A stretch of 64,000 bases of DNA from Xylophilus ampelinus (GCF_901875635.1 NZ_CABFMN010000074.1:25755-89754), one strand, 5' to 3'. Shown: positions 25,906 to 34,238, numbered from the stretch's first letter. Program-made: numbers and translations. Notes: a model not told the origin generated them from the letters alone.

Positions 25906-28317
25906 ATGTCCCAGTTCAATGTGAAGAAGGTCGCCGTGCTCGGCGCCGGCGTGATGGGCGCGCAGATTGCGGCCCACCTCGTCAATGTGCGCGTGCCCGT
26001 GGTGCTCTTCGACCTCCCGGCGAAGGAAGGCCCGAAGAGCGGCATCGTGCTCAAGGCCATCGACAACCTCAAGAAGCTCAAGCCCGCGCCCCTGGGCGTG
26101 CCGGAAGACGCTGCGCTGATCCAGGCTGCCAACTACGAGGAGCACCTGGCGCTCCTGGGTGAATGCGACCTCGTGATCGAGGCCATCGCCGAGCGCATGG
26201 ACTGGAAGCTCGACCTCTACAAGAAGATCGCGCCGCATGTCGCAGCGCACGCCATCCTGGCGTCCAACACCTCGGGCCTGTCGATCACGAAGCTCGCCGA
26301 GGCGGTGCCGGAGAGCATCCGACCGCGCTTCTGCGGCATCCACTTCTTCAACCCGCCGCGCTACATGACGCTGGTGGAACTGATCCCCACGCCCACCACC
26401 GAGCCGCAGGTGCTCGACGACCTCGAGACCTTCGCGATCCGCGCGCTGGGCAAGGGCGTGGTGCGCGCCAAGGACACGCCCAACTTCATCGCCAACCGCA
26501 TCGGCATTGCGGGCATGCTGGCCACGCTGAAAGAGGTGGAGAAGTTCGGCCTGAGCTTCGACGTGGTCGACGACCTCACGGGCAAACGTCTGGGCCGCGC
26601 GAGTTCGGGCACCTTCCGCACCGCGGACGTGGTGGGCCTGGACACCCTGGCGCATGTCGTCGAGACGCTGCAGGACAACCTGAGCGAGGCCACTGATCCG
26701 TTCTACCCGAACTTCGCCACGCCGCCGGTGCTGGCCAGGCTGCTCGAACTCGGCAACCTCGGCAACAAGACCAAGGCCGGCTTCTACAGGAAGGCGGGCC
26801 GCGACATCCTGCGCTTCGACCTGCAGGCCAACGGAGGAAAGGGCGACTACGTGCCCGCCGGGGCGAAGGCCGACGAGGTCTACGGCCGCATGCTCAAGAA
26901 GCCGGCCGCCGAGCGCCTGAAGCTGCTGCGCAATGCCGAAGGGCCGCAGGGCCAGTTCCTGTGGGCCATCCTGCGCGACGGATTCCACTACGCCGCGGTG
27001 CATCTGGCGGACATCGCCGAGAGCGCACGCGACATCGACCTGGCCATGCGCTGGGGCTTCGGCATGCAGCAGGGCCCCTTCGAGCTGTGGCAGGAAGCCG
27101 GGTGGAAGCAGGTCGCGCAATGGATCCAGGAGGACATCGACGCCGGCAAGGCGCTGGCCAAGGCGCCGCTGCCGAAGTGGGTCTTTGAAGGCCCGGTGGC
27201 CGAGGCCGGTGGCGTGCACACGCCCGAGGGCTCGTGGAGCGCCGCCGAGCAGCGCTTCGTGCCGCCGCGTCGCCTGCCGGTGATGGCGCGTCAGCTCTTT
27301 CCCGAGACCGTGCTCGGCAGCGGCGAGAAGACGGCCGCGCAGGCGGGCACCACGATCAGCGACGAGGGCGACGTGCGCGTCTGGACGCTGGACGGCGAGG
27401 TGCTCATCGCCAGCATCCATTCCAAGATGAACGCCATCGGCCCCGACGTGGCCGAGGCGCTGGCCGAGGCGGTGACGCTGGCCGAGCGCGAGTACCGGGG
27501 GCTGGTCATCTGGTCGCCGGACGACAAGTTCTCCGTCGGTGCCGACCTGCAGGCCATGCTGCCGGCCTTCGTGGTGGCCGGCATCGGTGCGGTCGAGGGC
27601 GCCGAGCAGGCCTTGCAGGACGTGATGCTGCGCATGCGCTATGCCAACGTGCCGGTGGTGGCCGCGGTGCGCGGGCTGGCGCTGGGCGGCGGCTGCGAAC
27701 TGGCCGTCTACAGCGCGCGCCGGGTGGCCGCGATGGAAAGCTACATCGGCCTGGTGGAAGTGGGCGTGGGCCTGGTGCCCGGGGCCGGCGGCCTGACCTA
27801 CATCGCACGCCGTGCCGCCGAGAACGCCGCCGCGTCGACCGGCACCGACCTGCTGCCCTTCCTCACCGAAGGTTTCACGGCCGCGGCCATGGCCAAGGTC
27901 GGCACCAGCGCGCTCGAATCGCGCAAGCTGGGCTACCTGGTCGAGGGCGACGTGATCGTGCCGAACAAGGACGAACTGCTCTATGTCGCCATCCAGCAGG
28001 CCAAGGCCATGCACGAAGCCGGCTGGCGCCCGCCGATGAAGCGCAGCTTCCGCGTGGCCGGCCGCAGCGGCGCGGCGACGATCAAGGGCCAGCTGGTCAA
28101 CATGCGCGACGGCGGCTTCATCAGCCAGCACGACTTCCACATCGCCAGCCTGATCGCGAACGTGGTGACGGGCGGCGATGTCGATGCGGGCACCCTCGTG
28201 ACGGAGGAGTACCTGATGGGCCTGGAACGCGAGGCCTTCTGCGCGCTGGTGCAGCACCCCAAGACGCAGGAGCGGATCATGGGGATGCTGTCGACGGGGA
28301 AGCCGCTGCGCAACTGA
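25906..28317 (+). CDS. 3-hydroxyacyl-CoA dehydrogenase / enoyl-CoA hydratase fusion
   Basis: An 803-residue bifunctional beta-oxidation enzyme with dehydrogenase first and hydratase last, the reverse of FadB. The NAD fingerprint VAVLGAGVMGAQIA is at about 9-22, HFFNPPRYMTLVELIPT near 147 and ANRIGIAGMLATLKEVEKFG near 200 belong to the dehydrogenase part. The crotonase part (about 480-800) has KFSVGADLQAML and GLALGGGCELAVYSARRVAA followed by GLVEVGVGLVPGAGGLT. It hydrates enoyl-CoA and oxidises the 3-hydroxy product. The thiolase gene that completes the cycle follows, separated by the DUF559 unit. ATG 25906 is preceded by a repeat and lacks a clear Shine-Dalgarno. Confidence 0.93.
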   Translation: MSQFNVKKVAVLGAGVMGAQIAAHLVNVRVPVVLFDLPAKEGPKSGIVLKAIDNLKKLKPAPLGVPEDAALIQAANYEEHLALLGECDLVIEAIAERMDWKLDLYKKIAPHVAAHAILASNTSGLSITKLAEAVPESIRPRFCGIHFFNPPRYMTLVELIPTPTTEPQVLDDLETFAIRALGKGVVRAKDTPNFIANRIGIAGMLATLKEVEKFGLSFDVVDDLTGKRLGRASSGTFRTADVVGLDTLAHVVETLQDNLSEATDPFYPNFATPPVLARLLELGNLGNKTKAGFYRKAGRDILRFDLQANGGKGDYVPAGAKADEVYGRMLKKPAAERLKLLRNAEGPQGQFLWAILRDGFHYAAVHLADIAESARDIDLAMRWGFGMQQGPFELWQEAGWKQVAQWIQEDIDAGKALAKAPLPKWVFEGPVAEAGGVHTPEGSWSAAEQRFVPPRRLPVMARQLFPETVLGSGEKTAAQAGTTISDEGDVRVWTLDGEVLIASIHSKMNAIGPDVAEALAEAVTLAEREYRGLVIWSPDDKFSVGADLQAMLPAFVVAGIGAVEGAEQALQDVMLRMRYANVPVVAAVRGLALGGGCELAVYSARRVAAMESYIGLVEVGVGLVPGAGGLTYIARRAAENAAASTGTDLLPFLTEGFTAAAMAKVGTSALESRKLGYLVEGDVIVPNKDELLYVAIQQAKAMHEAGWRPPMKRSFRVAGRSGAATIKGQLVNMRDGGFISQHDFHIASLIANVVTGGDVDAGTLVTEEYLMGLEREAFCALVQHPKTQERIMGMLSTGKPLRN

Positions 28318-28324
28318 ACCACAC

Positions 28325-28759
28325 ATGACCACCAGCAGCAGTGCCAGTCCCCTCTCCCGCGAGCGGGAGAGGGTTAGGGTGAGGGCAAGAGCCCTCCGAT
28401 CGGGCCCGACCGATGCAGAGTCGCTGCTGTGGTTCCACCTGCGTGATCGCCGGCTCGGCGGGTTCAAGTTCCGACGTCAACGACCCATCGGCCCGTACTT
28501 TGCGGATTTCGCATGCGTCGAAGAGAAGCTCGTGATCGAACTGGATGGCGGGCAGCATGTCGAGCAAGCGGAACGCGATGCCGAGCGAACGGCGTGTCTC
28601 GAGCGCGAAGGGTTTCGCGTGCTGCGTTTCTGGAACAACGATGTGCTGACGCAGACGCCTCTGGTGCTCGAACAGATCCTTTGCGCCTGCACGCACCCTC
28701 ACCCCGACCCTCTCCCGCCCGCGGGAGAGGGAGAAAGTCAACAAGGACCCCTGATATGA
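28325..28759 (+). CDS. DUF559 domain protein, predicted endonuclease-fold, flanked by palindromes
   Basis: A 144-codon frame. The domain spans about residues 24-117: ALRSGPTDAESLLWFHLRDR, GGFKFRRQRPIGPYFADFAC, KLVIELDGGQH and GFRVLRFWNNDVLTQTPLVL. These are DUF559 signatures, a family related to Vsr-like and PD-(D/E)XK nucleases. The ends PLSRERERVRVRA and HPHPDPLPPAGEGE are translations of the flanking palindromic repeats. The natural protein may start at the GTG at 28379, directly after the left palindrome. The stop overlaps the thiolase start by four bases (ATGA). It separates two genes normally adjacent in a beta-oxidation operon, so it appears to be an insertion. No function is known to me. 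Confidence 0.8.
   Translation: MTTSSSASPLSRERERVRVRARALRSGPTDAESLLWFHLRDRRLGGFKFRRQRPIGPYFADFACVEEKLVIELDGGQHVEQAERDAERTACLEREGFRVLRFWNNDVLTQTPLVLEQILCACTHPHPDPLPPAGEGESQQGPLI
28350..28385 (+). repeat. Left palindrome of the DUF559 unit
   Basis: CCCTCTCCCGC, a GA loop and GCGGGAGAGGG form a perfect 11-bp stem at 28350-28373, followed by TTAGGGTGAGGG. The same design occurs in inverted orientation on the far side of the gene. The GGGTGAGGG tails of both copies point inward. Confidence 0.9.
28696..28731 (-). repeat. Right palindrome of the DUF559 unit
   Basis: Reading the minus strand, CCCTCTCCCGC, a GG loop and GCGGGAGAGGG (28708-28731) are followed by TCGGGGTGAGGG. It is a near-identical inverted copy of the left palindrome. 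It ends 25 bases before the thiolase start. Confidence 0.9.
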
Positions 28760-29952
28760 AACAGATCCAGGACGCCTACATCGTCGCCGCCACGCGCACC
28801 CCCATCGGCAAGTCGCACCGCGGCTTCTTTCGCAACACCCGGCCCGACGACCTGCTGGCGACCACGCTGAAGGCGGCGCTGGCGCAGGTGCCGCGGCTCG
28901 ATCCGCAGACCATCGAGGACATCGTCTGCGGCTGCGCGATTCCCGAGGCGCAGCAGGGCCTGAACGTGGCGCGCATCGGCGCCGTGCTGGCGGGCCTGCC
29001 CACCAGCGTGGGCGGCATCACCGTCAACCGCTTCTGCGCCTCGGGCCTGTCGGCCGTGCAGATGGCGGCCGACCGCATCCGCGTGGGCGAGGCCGAGGTG
29101 ATGATTGCCGCCGGCGTGGAGAGCATGAGCATGGTGCCGATGATGGGCAACGCGCCCTCGCTGTCGCCCTCGATCTTCGAGCGCGACGGCGACGTCGGCA
29201 TCGCCTACGGCATGGGCCTCACGGCCGAGAAGGTGGCGCAGCAGTGGAAGGTCAGCCGCGAGGCGCAGGACGCCTTCGCCCTCGAGTCGCACCGCCGCGC
29301 CGTCGCCGCCCAGCAGGCCGGCGAGTTCGCCGACGAGATCACGCCCATCGAGGTGACCGACCGCGGCTTCGACGCTGCCACCGGCGAGACCACCGCGAAG
29401 ACGCGCACCGTCAGCCTCGACGAAGGCCCGCGCCCCGACACCAGCCTCGAAGGCCTGGCGAAGCTGCGCACCGTGTTCGCGGCGCGCGGCACGGTCACGG
29501 CGGGCAACAGCTCGCAGACCTCCGACGGCGCCGGCGCGCTCATCCTGGCGAGCGAGGCCGCCTGCCAGAAGTACGACCTCACACCGTTGGCGCGCTTCGT
29601 CAGCTTCGCGAGCAAGGGCGTGCCGCCGGCCATCATGGGCATCGGCCCCATCGAGGCGATCCCGGCCGCTCTGCGCTATGCGGGGCTGAAGCAGGACGAC
29701 CTGGACTGGATCGAACTGAACGAGGCCTTCGCGGCCCAGTCGCTGGCGGTCATGAACACGCTCAAGCTCGACCCGGCCAAGGTCAACCCGATGGGCGGCG
29801 CGATCGCGCTGGGCCACCCGCTGGGCGCCACGGGTGCGATCCGTGCGGCCACGGTCGTGCATGCGCTGCGCCGCAAGCAGCTCAAGTACGGCATGGTCAC
29901 GATGTGCGTGGGGATGGGGCAGGGCGCAGCAGGCATCTTCGAACGGGTCTGA
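28756..29952 (+). CDS. Acetyl-CoA acyltransferase (thiolase)
   Basis: A 398-residue thiolase that cleaves 3-ketoacyl-CoA to acetyl-CoA and a shortened acyl-CoA. The nucleophilic cysteine is C94 in TVNRFCASGLSAVQ, NEAFAAQSLAV is the substrate loop, the histidine is H354 in GGAIALGHPLGATG, and the second cysteine is in VTMCVGMGQGAAGIFE. Length is normal for FadA/FadI enzymes. It completes the cycle of the acyl-CoA dehydrogenase and fusion enzyme. Its Shine-Dalgarno AAGGA lies just downstream of the right DUF559 palindrome, so the insertion left this gene translatable. Confidence 0.95.
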   Translation: MKQIQDAYIVAATRTPIGKSHRGFFRNTRPDDLLATTLKAALAQVPRLDPQTIEDIVCGCAIPEAQQGLNVARIGAVLAGLPTSVGGITVNRFCASGLSAVQMAADRIRVGEAEVMIAAGVESMSMVPMMGNAPSLSPSIFERDGDVGIAYGMGLTAEKVAQQWKVSREAQDAFALESHRRAVAAQQAGEFADEITPIEVTDRGFDAATGETTAKTRTVSLDEGPRPDTSLEGLAKLRTVFAARGTVTAGNSSQTSDGAGALILASEAACQKYDLTPLARFVSFASKGVPPAIMGIGPIEAIPAALRYAGLKQDDLDWIELNEAFAAQSLAVMNTLKLDPAKVNPMGGAIALGHPLGATGAIRAATVVHALRRKQLKYGMVTMCVGMGQGAAGIFERV

Positions 29953-29966
29953 GTCACGGCGGGGGT

Positions 29967-30030
29967 TGCTATTGTTTTCATAGCTGCCTGCGCCCGTCCC
30001 ATGGGCGCTGCAGCCCGATTTGGCTTGAAG
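29967..30030 (+). repeat. Dispersed repeat, full-length copy A
   Basis: The segment starts GCTATTGTTTTCATAGC and continues TGCCTGCGCCCGTC, a CATGGGCGCTGCAG block and CCCGATTTGGCTTGAA. Copy B at 53504-53567 matches almost base for base. The first part is a hairpin with GCTAT/ATAGC arms and the second pairs GCGCCCGT with GGGCGC. It lies between the thiolase and hydrolase genes. Confidence 0.85.
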
Positions 30031-30065
30031 GCTAGCGCGCCGGAAGCGGCGCACAGGAGACGCGC

Positions 30066-30953
30066 ATGCAAGCGACGACATTGCCGGTCGACGGTCCTCA
30101 CCACATCGCGGTGCGCCACTACCCCGCCGCCAGCGCCGCCCGCGCCAGCGTCGTCATCGGCGGCGCGATGGGTGTGCGGCAGGCCTTCTACGCGCCCTTC
30201 GCACAGTGGCTGGCCGGTCAGGGCGTCGCCGTCTGGACCTTCGACTACCGCGGCAGCGGCGACTCGCGCGGCGACACGCCGCTGCGCGGCTTCGACGCCG
30301 ACCTGTTCGACTGGGCGCGCGACTACGAGGCGGTGATCGACGCCGCCCGGGCCGCGCAGCCCGAGGCGCCGCTCTACCTCTTCGGCCACAGCCTGGGCGC
30401 GCAACTGCCGGGCCTGCTCGCGCGGCCGGAGCAGGTCGACGGCCTGCTGAGCATCGCCGCCGGAAGCGGCTACTGGCGCGAGAACGCGCCGCGCCTGAAG
30501 CGGTCCGTCCTCTACTTCTGGTTCGTGCTGGTGCCGCTGGCGGTGCGGCTGTGGGGCTACTTCCCCGGACGCAAGCTGCGCAAGGTGGGCGACCTGCCCC
30601 GCGGCGTGATCCTGCAATGGCGGCGCTGGTGCCTGAACCCGCGCTACAGCGTGGGGGCCGAAGGTCCGCTGGCCGAGCGCAGCTACGCGCGGGTGCGCTT
30701 TCCGGTGCTGGCGCTGTCGATCACCGACGACGAGCTGATGACGCTGCGCGGCACCGAGAGCCTCGTCGGCTTCTACTCGGCCGCCCCCACTGTCGTGCAG
30801 CGCATCGCGCCGGCCGACGTGCAGGCGCGCCGCATCGGCCACTTCGGCTTCTTCCGCGAGCAGTTCGACCAGAGCCTGTGGCCGCGCGCCGTCGACAGCC
30901 TGCAGCGGCTCGCGGCCCTGGGGAACACCCGCGTCCCGCAGACGACTGCGTGA
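30066..30953 (+). CDS. Alpha/beta hydrolase
   Basis: A 295-residue hydrolase of the alpha/beta fold. The nucleophile elbow is LFGHSLGAQLPGL with S109; the oxyanion region is IGGAMGVRQAFY near 31; TFDYRGSGDSRGDTPLRGF near 58 is the strand-loop typical of this subgroup. The likely acid is in SITDDELMT and the histidine in IGHFGFFRE. No signal peptide is seen. Its natural ester or thioester is unknown. It follows thiolase on the same strand after a repeat, and it may act on products of the same pathway. Confidence 0.8.
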   Translation: MQATTLPVDGPHHIAVRHYPAASAARASVVIGGAMGVRQAFYAPFAQWLAGQGVAVWTFDYRGSGDSRGDTPLRGFDADLFDWARDYEAVIDAARAAQPEAPLYLFGHSLGAQLPGLLARPEQVDGLLSIAAGSGYWRENAPRLKRSVLYFWFVLVPLAVRLWGYFPGRKLRKVGDLPRGVILQWRRWCLNPRYSVGAEGPLAERSYARVRFPVLALSITDDELMTLRGTESLVGFYSAAPTVVQRIAPADVQARRIGHFGFFREQFDQSLWPRAVDSLQRLAALGNTRVPQTTA

Positions 30954-30981
30954 CGCTGCCGCCCCCATGCACACTGCCGCC

Positions 30982-31812
30982 ATGACGACGCACCCCTTCG
31001 ACCAAGCGCTCGCGCTCCAGCACAGCGATCTCCAGGCCGGCCTCTTCACCGGCGCCACCAGCGCCGACTACTGGAACATGGTCGGCCCCTTCGGCGGCAC
31101 CACCGCGGCGCTGATGCTGCAGGCGGTGCTGCGTCACCCCGACCTGCTCGGCGAGCCCATCGCGCTCACCGTCAACTACGCGGCCGCCATCGTGGCGGGG
31201 CCCTTCGAAATCCAGGCCACGCCGGTCAAGACCAACCGCTCGACCCAGCACTGGACGCTGGAGATCCGCCAGCCCGATGCCGAGGGCCGGCCGCAGCTGA
31301 ACACCACCGCCACGGTGGTCACGGCAGTGCGCCGCGAAACCTGGGGCGCCACCGACCTGCCCATGCCCGCGGTGCCCGCGCCCGAGGCGGTCGAGCGCCT
31401 GACCATCGGGCCCAAGGCCGTGGCCTGGGTGAACCAATACGAGATGCGGCCGGTGAGCGGCGGCATCCCGACGCAGTGGGACGGCCGCGGCGACCACAGC
31501 GAGACGCGCCTGTGGCTGCGCGACGCCCAGCCGCGCGTGCTGGACTACGCCTCCCTCACCGCGATGAGCGACATCTTCTTCCCGCGCGTGTGGCTGCGCC
31601 GGGCCACGGTGGTGCCGGCCGGCACGGTGTCGATCACCACGTATTTCCACTGCACCGCGGCGCGGCTCGCCGAGGTCGGCACCGGCCACCTGCTGGGGCG
31701 CGCCACGGGGCAGCAGTTCGCGCAGGGCTTCTTCGACCAGAGCGCGCAGCTGTGGAGCCAGGCGGGACACCTGCTCGCCACCAGCAACCAGATCGTCTAT
31801 TACAAGGAGTGA
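30982..31812 (+). CDS. Acyl-CoA thioesterase-like protein (double hot-dog)
   Basis: A protein of about 276 residues that reads as an acyl-CoA thioesterase of the TesB-like double hot-dog type. Seen are WNMVGPFGGTTAALMLQAVL at the N-terminus, LTVNYAAAIVAGPFEIQATP, a central region with RPVSGGIPTQWDG, and VLDYASLTAMSDIFFPRVWL. The C-terminal end GTGHLLGRATGQQFAQGFFD and SAQLWSQAGHLLATSNQIVY is strongly conserved in such enzymes. It probably releases CoA from acyl intermediates. Start at 30982 (MTTHPF) is preferred; an ATG five codons upstream at 30967 is possible. Confidence 0.82.
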   Translation: MTTHPFDQALALQHSDLQAGLFTGATSADYWNMVGPFGGTTAALMLQAVLRHPDLLGEPIALTVNYAAAIVAGPFEIQATPVKTNRSTQHWTLEIRQPDAEGRPQLNTTATVVTAVRRETWGATDLPMPAVPAPEAVERLTIGPKAVAWVNQYEMRPVSGGIPTQWDGRGDHSETRLWLRDAQPRVLDYASLTAMSDIFFPRVWLRRATVVPAGTVSITTYFHCTAARLAEVGTGHLLGRATGQQFAQGFFDQSAQLWSQAGHLLATSNQIVYYKE

Positions 31813-31849
31813 CGCCCGGGAGCGCACTCGACTTCTGAAGGAGCACGCC

Positions 31850-32599
31850 ATGAACCACAAGCCCGCAGCCCTCGTCATCGGCGCCGGCGACGCCACGGGC
31901 GGCGCCATCGCGCGCGCCTTCGCCCGGGAAGGCTACGCCGCCTGCGTGGTACGCCGCAGTGCCGACAAGCTGCAGCCCCTGGTGGCGCAGATCGAGGCCG
32001 AGGGCGGTATCGCCCATGCCTTCGGCACCGATGCGCGCAAGGAAGAAGAGGTCGTCGCGCTCGTCGAGCAGATCGAGTCGACCATCGGCCCGATCGAGGT
32101 GATGGTGTTCAACATCGGCGCCAACGTCCCTGAAAGCATCCTGGCCGAGACCGCGCGCAAGTACTTCAAGGTCTGGGAGATGGCCTGCTTCTCGGGCTTC
32201 CTCACCGGCCGCGAGGTGGCGCGGCGCATGGTCGCGCGCGACATGCCGGCCGGGGGTGGCCACCGCGGCACCATCATCTTCACCGGCGCCACCGCCTCGT
32301 TGCGCGGCGGCGCCAACTTCGGTGCCTTCTCGGGCGCCAAGATGGCGCTGCGCGCCCTGGCCCAGGCCATGGCGCGCGAGCTGGGGCCGCAGGGCGTGCA
32401 CGTGGCCCATACCATCATCGACGGCGCCATCGACACCGAGTTCATCCGCAGCAACTTCCCCGAGCGCTATGCACTCAAGGCGCAGGACGGCATCCTCAAC
32501 CCCGAGCACATCGCGCAGAGCTATGTCATGCTCCACCGCCAGCCGCGCGACGCCTGGACGCACGAGCTGGACCTGCGGCCGTGGATGGAAAAATTCTGA
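31850..32599 (+). CDS. SDR-family protein with Phe in place of the catalytic Tyr
   Basis: A 249-residue SDR fold. The cofactor loop is VIGAGDATGGAIA at about 9-21, NIG replaces the usual NAG near 88, and serine is present in FTGATASLRGG near 150. The active-site YxxxK reads FSGAK: F160 with K164. Classical SDR enzymes need the tyrosine as acid, so this protein may be inactive as a dehydrogenase, use another residue, or bind ligand only. It follows the thioesterase gene after 37 bases and precedes the isomerase-like gene, in one run. AAGGAGCACGCC precedes the ATG. Confidence 0.85.
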   Translation: MNHKPAALVIGAGDATGGAIARAFAREGYAACVVRRSADKLQPLVAQIEAEGGIAHAFGTDARKEEEVVALVEQIESTIGPIEVMVFNIGANVPESILAETARKYFKVWEMACFSGFLTGREVARRMVARDMPAGGGHRGTIIFTGATASLRGGANFGAFSGAKMALRALAQAMARELGPQGVHVAHTIIDGAIDTEFIRSNFPERYALKAQDGILNPEHIAQSYVMLHRQPRDAWTHELDLRPWMEKF

Positions 32600-32628
32600 G
32601 CACCCCGCCCACCACCGGAGACACGACC

Positions 32629-33231
32629 ATGCCCGCCACCACCGTGGAGTTCTTCTTCGATTTCGGCAGTCCTGCCGCCTACCTGGCCTGGACGCAGCTG
32701 CCCCACCTGTGCGCCGACACCGGCGCCACGCTCGCGCCCCGGCCGATGCTGCTGGGGGGCGTGTTCCAGGCCACCGGCAACCATTCGCCGGCCGAGATCA
32801 AGCCCAAGGGCCCCTACATGAACGTGGACCTGCAGCGCTTCGCGCAGCGCTACGGCGTCCCGTTCACCCACAACCCGCACTTCCCCATCAACACGCTGCT
32901 GCTCATGCGCGGCGCGACCGGCCTGCAGATGCACGAGGCGGAGCGCTTCGAGGCCTACTGCCGCGCCATCTACCAGGCCATGTGGGTCGATGCGCAGAAC
33001 ATGAACGACCCGGCCGTCGTCGGCACCGTGCTGCAGGCGGCCGGCTTCGATGCCGCCGCTGTGCTGGCGCTGGCCGGACAGCCGGACGTCAAGGAGCGCC
33101 TCAAGGCCGTGACCGGCGAGGCCGTGGCCCGCGGCGTGTTCGGTGCGCCCACCATGTTCGTCGGCGACCAGATGTTCTGGGGCCAGGACCGGCTCGACTT
33201 CGTGCGCGAAGCGGTGCTGGCCGCACGCTGA
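32629..33231 (+). CDS. 2-hydroxychromene-2-carboxylate isomerase-like protein (DsbA/GST-kappa fold)
   Basis: A 200-residue thioredoxin-fold protein. The start VEFFFDFGSPAAYLAWTQLP carries the conserved serine of HCCA isomerases and GST-kappa proteins in place of a CXXC. RPMLLGGVFQATGNHSP, RYGVPFTHNPHFPINTL and the C-terminal GVFGAPTMFVGDQMFWGQDR are family hallmarks. Such proteins use glutathione to isomerise ring or double bonds. In this cluster it may act on an unsaturated acyl intermediate, but that is inference. Start ATG 32629 follows GGAGACACGACC. Confidence 0.88.
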   Translation: MPATTVEFFFDFGSPAAYLAWTQLPHLCADTGATLAPRPMLLGGVFQATGNHSPAEIKPKGPYMNVDLQRFAQRYGVPFTHNPHFPINTLLLMRGATGLQMHEAERFEAYCRAIYQAMWVDAQNMNDPAVVGTVLQAAGFDAAAVLALAGQPDVKERLKAVTGEAVARGVFGAPTMFVGDQMFWGQDRLDFVREAVLAAR

Positions 33232-33269
33232 TTTTTCCCTCGATTCGATCCAGACCTTCAAGGCCACCC

Positions 33270-34034
33270 ATGAGCGACATCCTCGTCCACACCGAAGGCG
33301 GTGTGAGCACCCTGACCTTCAACCGCCTCGACAAGAAGAACTCGATCACCAGCGCGATGTACGCCGCGATGGCCGATGCGCTGGAGGCCGCGCAGGCCGA
33401 CGCCGCGGTGCGCTGCCTGCTGATCCAGGGCGACGCGACCATCTTCTCGGCCGGCAACGACATCGGCGACTTCCTCAACGCCCCGCCCTCGACGCAGGAC
33501 TCGCCGGTGTTCCGATTCCTGCGCAACATCGCGCAGTTCCCCAAGCCCATCGTGGCGGCCGTGTGCGGCCCGGCCGTGGGCATCGGCACCACGCTGCTCT
33601 TCCACTGCGACCTGGTCTACGCCGGCGACAACGCCGCCTTCTCCATGCCCTTCGTCAACCTGGGCCTGTGCCCGGAGGCGGCGTCGAGCCTGCTGGTGCC
33701 GCAGATGTTCGGCTACCACCGCGCCGCGGAGGCGCTGCTGCTGGGCGAGCCCTTCATGGCCGAAGCCGCGCTGGAAGTGGGCCTGGTCAACCGCGTGGTG
33801 CCGCCGACCGAGTGCAACGCCATCGCGCAGCAGCAGGCGCGCAAGCTCGCCGCCAAGCCGCTGTCGGCGCTCGTCGAGACCAAGCGCCTGATGAAGAAGT
33901 CGCAGGGCCCGGCCGTGGTCGAGCGCATGGGCGAGGAGGGCGCGAGTTTCGGCCGCATGCTGCGCGAACCGGCGGCGCGCGAAGCGTTCACGGCGTTCAT
34001 GGAGAAGAGGAAGCCGGACTTCAGCAAGGTCTGA
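33270..34034 (+). CDS. Enoyl-CoA hydratase/isomerase family protein
   Basis: A 254-residue crotonase-fold enzyme. Seen are VSTLTFNRLDKKNSITSAMY, FSAGNDIGDFL (oxyanion loop), KPIVAAVCGPAVGIGTTLLF and VNLGLCPEAASSLLVPQMFG. The acidic positions of classical hydratases are not all evident, so hydratase, isomerase or another crotonase reaction is possible. It is the last gene of the fatty-acid run and is followed by an inverted repeat and a convergent thioesterase gene. Confidence 0.9.
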   Translation: MSDILVHTEGGVSTLTFNRLDKKNSITSAMYAAMADALEAAQADAAVRCLLIQGDATIFSAGNDIGDFLNAPPSTQDSPVFRFLRNIAQFPKPIVAAVCGPAVGIGTTLLFHCDLVYAGDNAAFSMPFVNLGLCPEAASSLLVPQMFGYHRAAEALLLGEPFMAEAALEVGLVNRVVPPTECNAIAQQQARKLAAKPLSALVETKRLMKKSQGPAVVERMGEEGASFGRMLREPAAREAFTAFMEKRKPDFSKV

Positions 34035-34056
34035 CTGGCGTCCGCCCTGGCCCCCA

Positions 34057-34116
34057 CCGTTCGGGCTGGGCCTGTCGAAGCCACGCGCCGGCCTTCGACT
34101 GGCTCAGCCTGAACGG
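34057..34116. repeat. Inverted repeat with CTGTCGAAG / CTTCGACT arms, second copy
   Basis: CCGTTCGGGCTGGGCCTGTC... (34057-34080) faces ...TGGCTCAGCCTGAACGG (34093-34116). It is related to the copy at 25820-25886. Lying between convergent genes, it could serve as a bidirectional terminator. Just downstream, about 34180-34220, a degraded piece of the AGCTAT/GCGCCCGT repeat (CTGCAGCCCGATT end) is visible. Confidence 0.75.
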
Positions 34117-34238
34117 ATGGTGCGGATCGGCGGCCTCATCGCCCCTGCATCTTCAGATCGTCACATCCGTGACGAATTCGGCTGTAACGCCCGCCCTGCC
34201 TGCGCTGCAGCCCGATTGCACTTTGCCGGCGGCGGCCG

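Noticed and set aside
28325..28378. First 18 codons of the DUF559 frame as real protein
   Set aside because: These codons are largely the translated left palindrome (SPLSRERERVRV) and precede the conserved domain. The true start may be the GTG at 28379; the longer frame is kept only because it has an ATG close to the upstream stop.
25873..28467. Minus-strand frame of 864 codons opposite the fused beta-oxidation enzyme
   Set aside because: Composition is His/Arg/Gln/Val-rich, as expected from antisense of a GC3-biased gene, and no domain is readable. The plus-strand gene has full family motifs.
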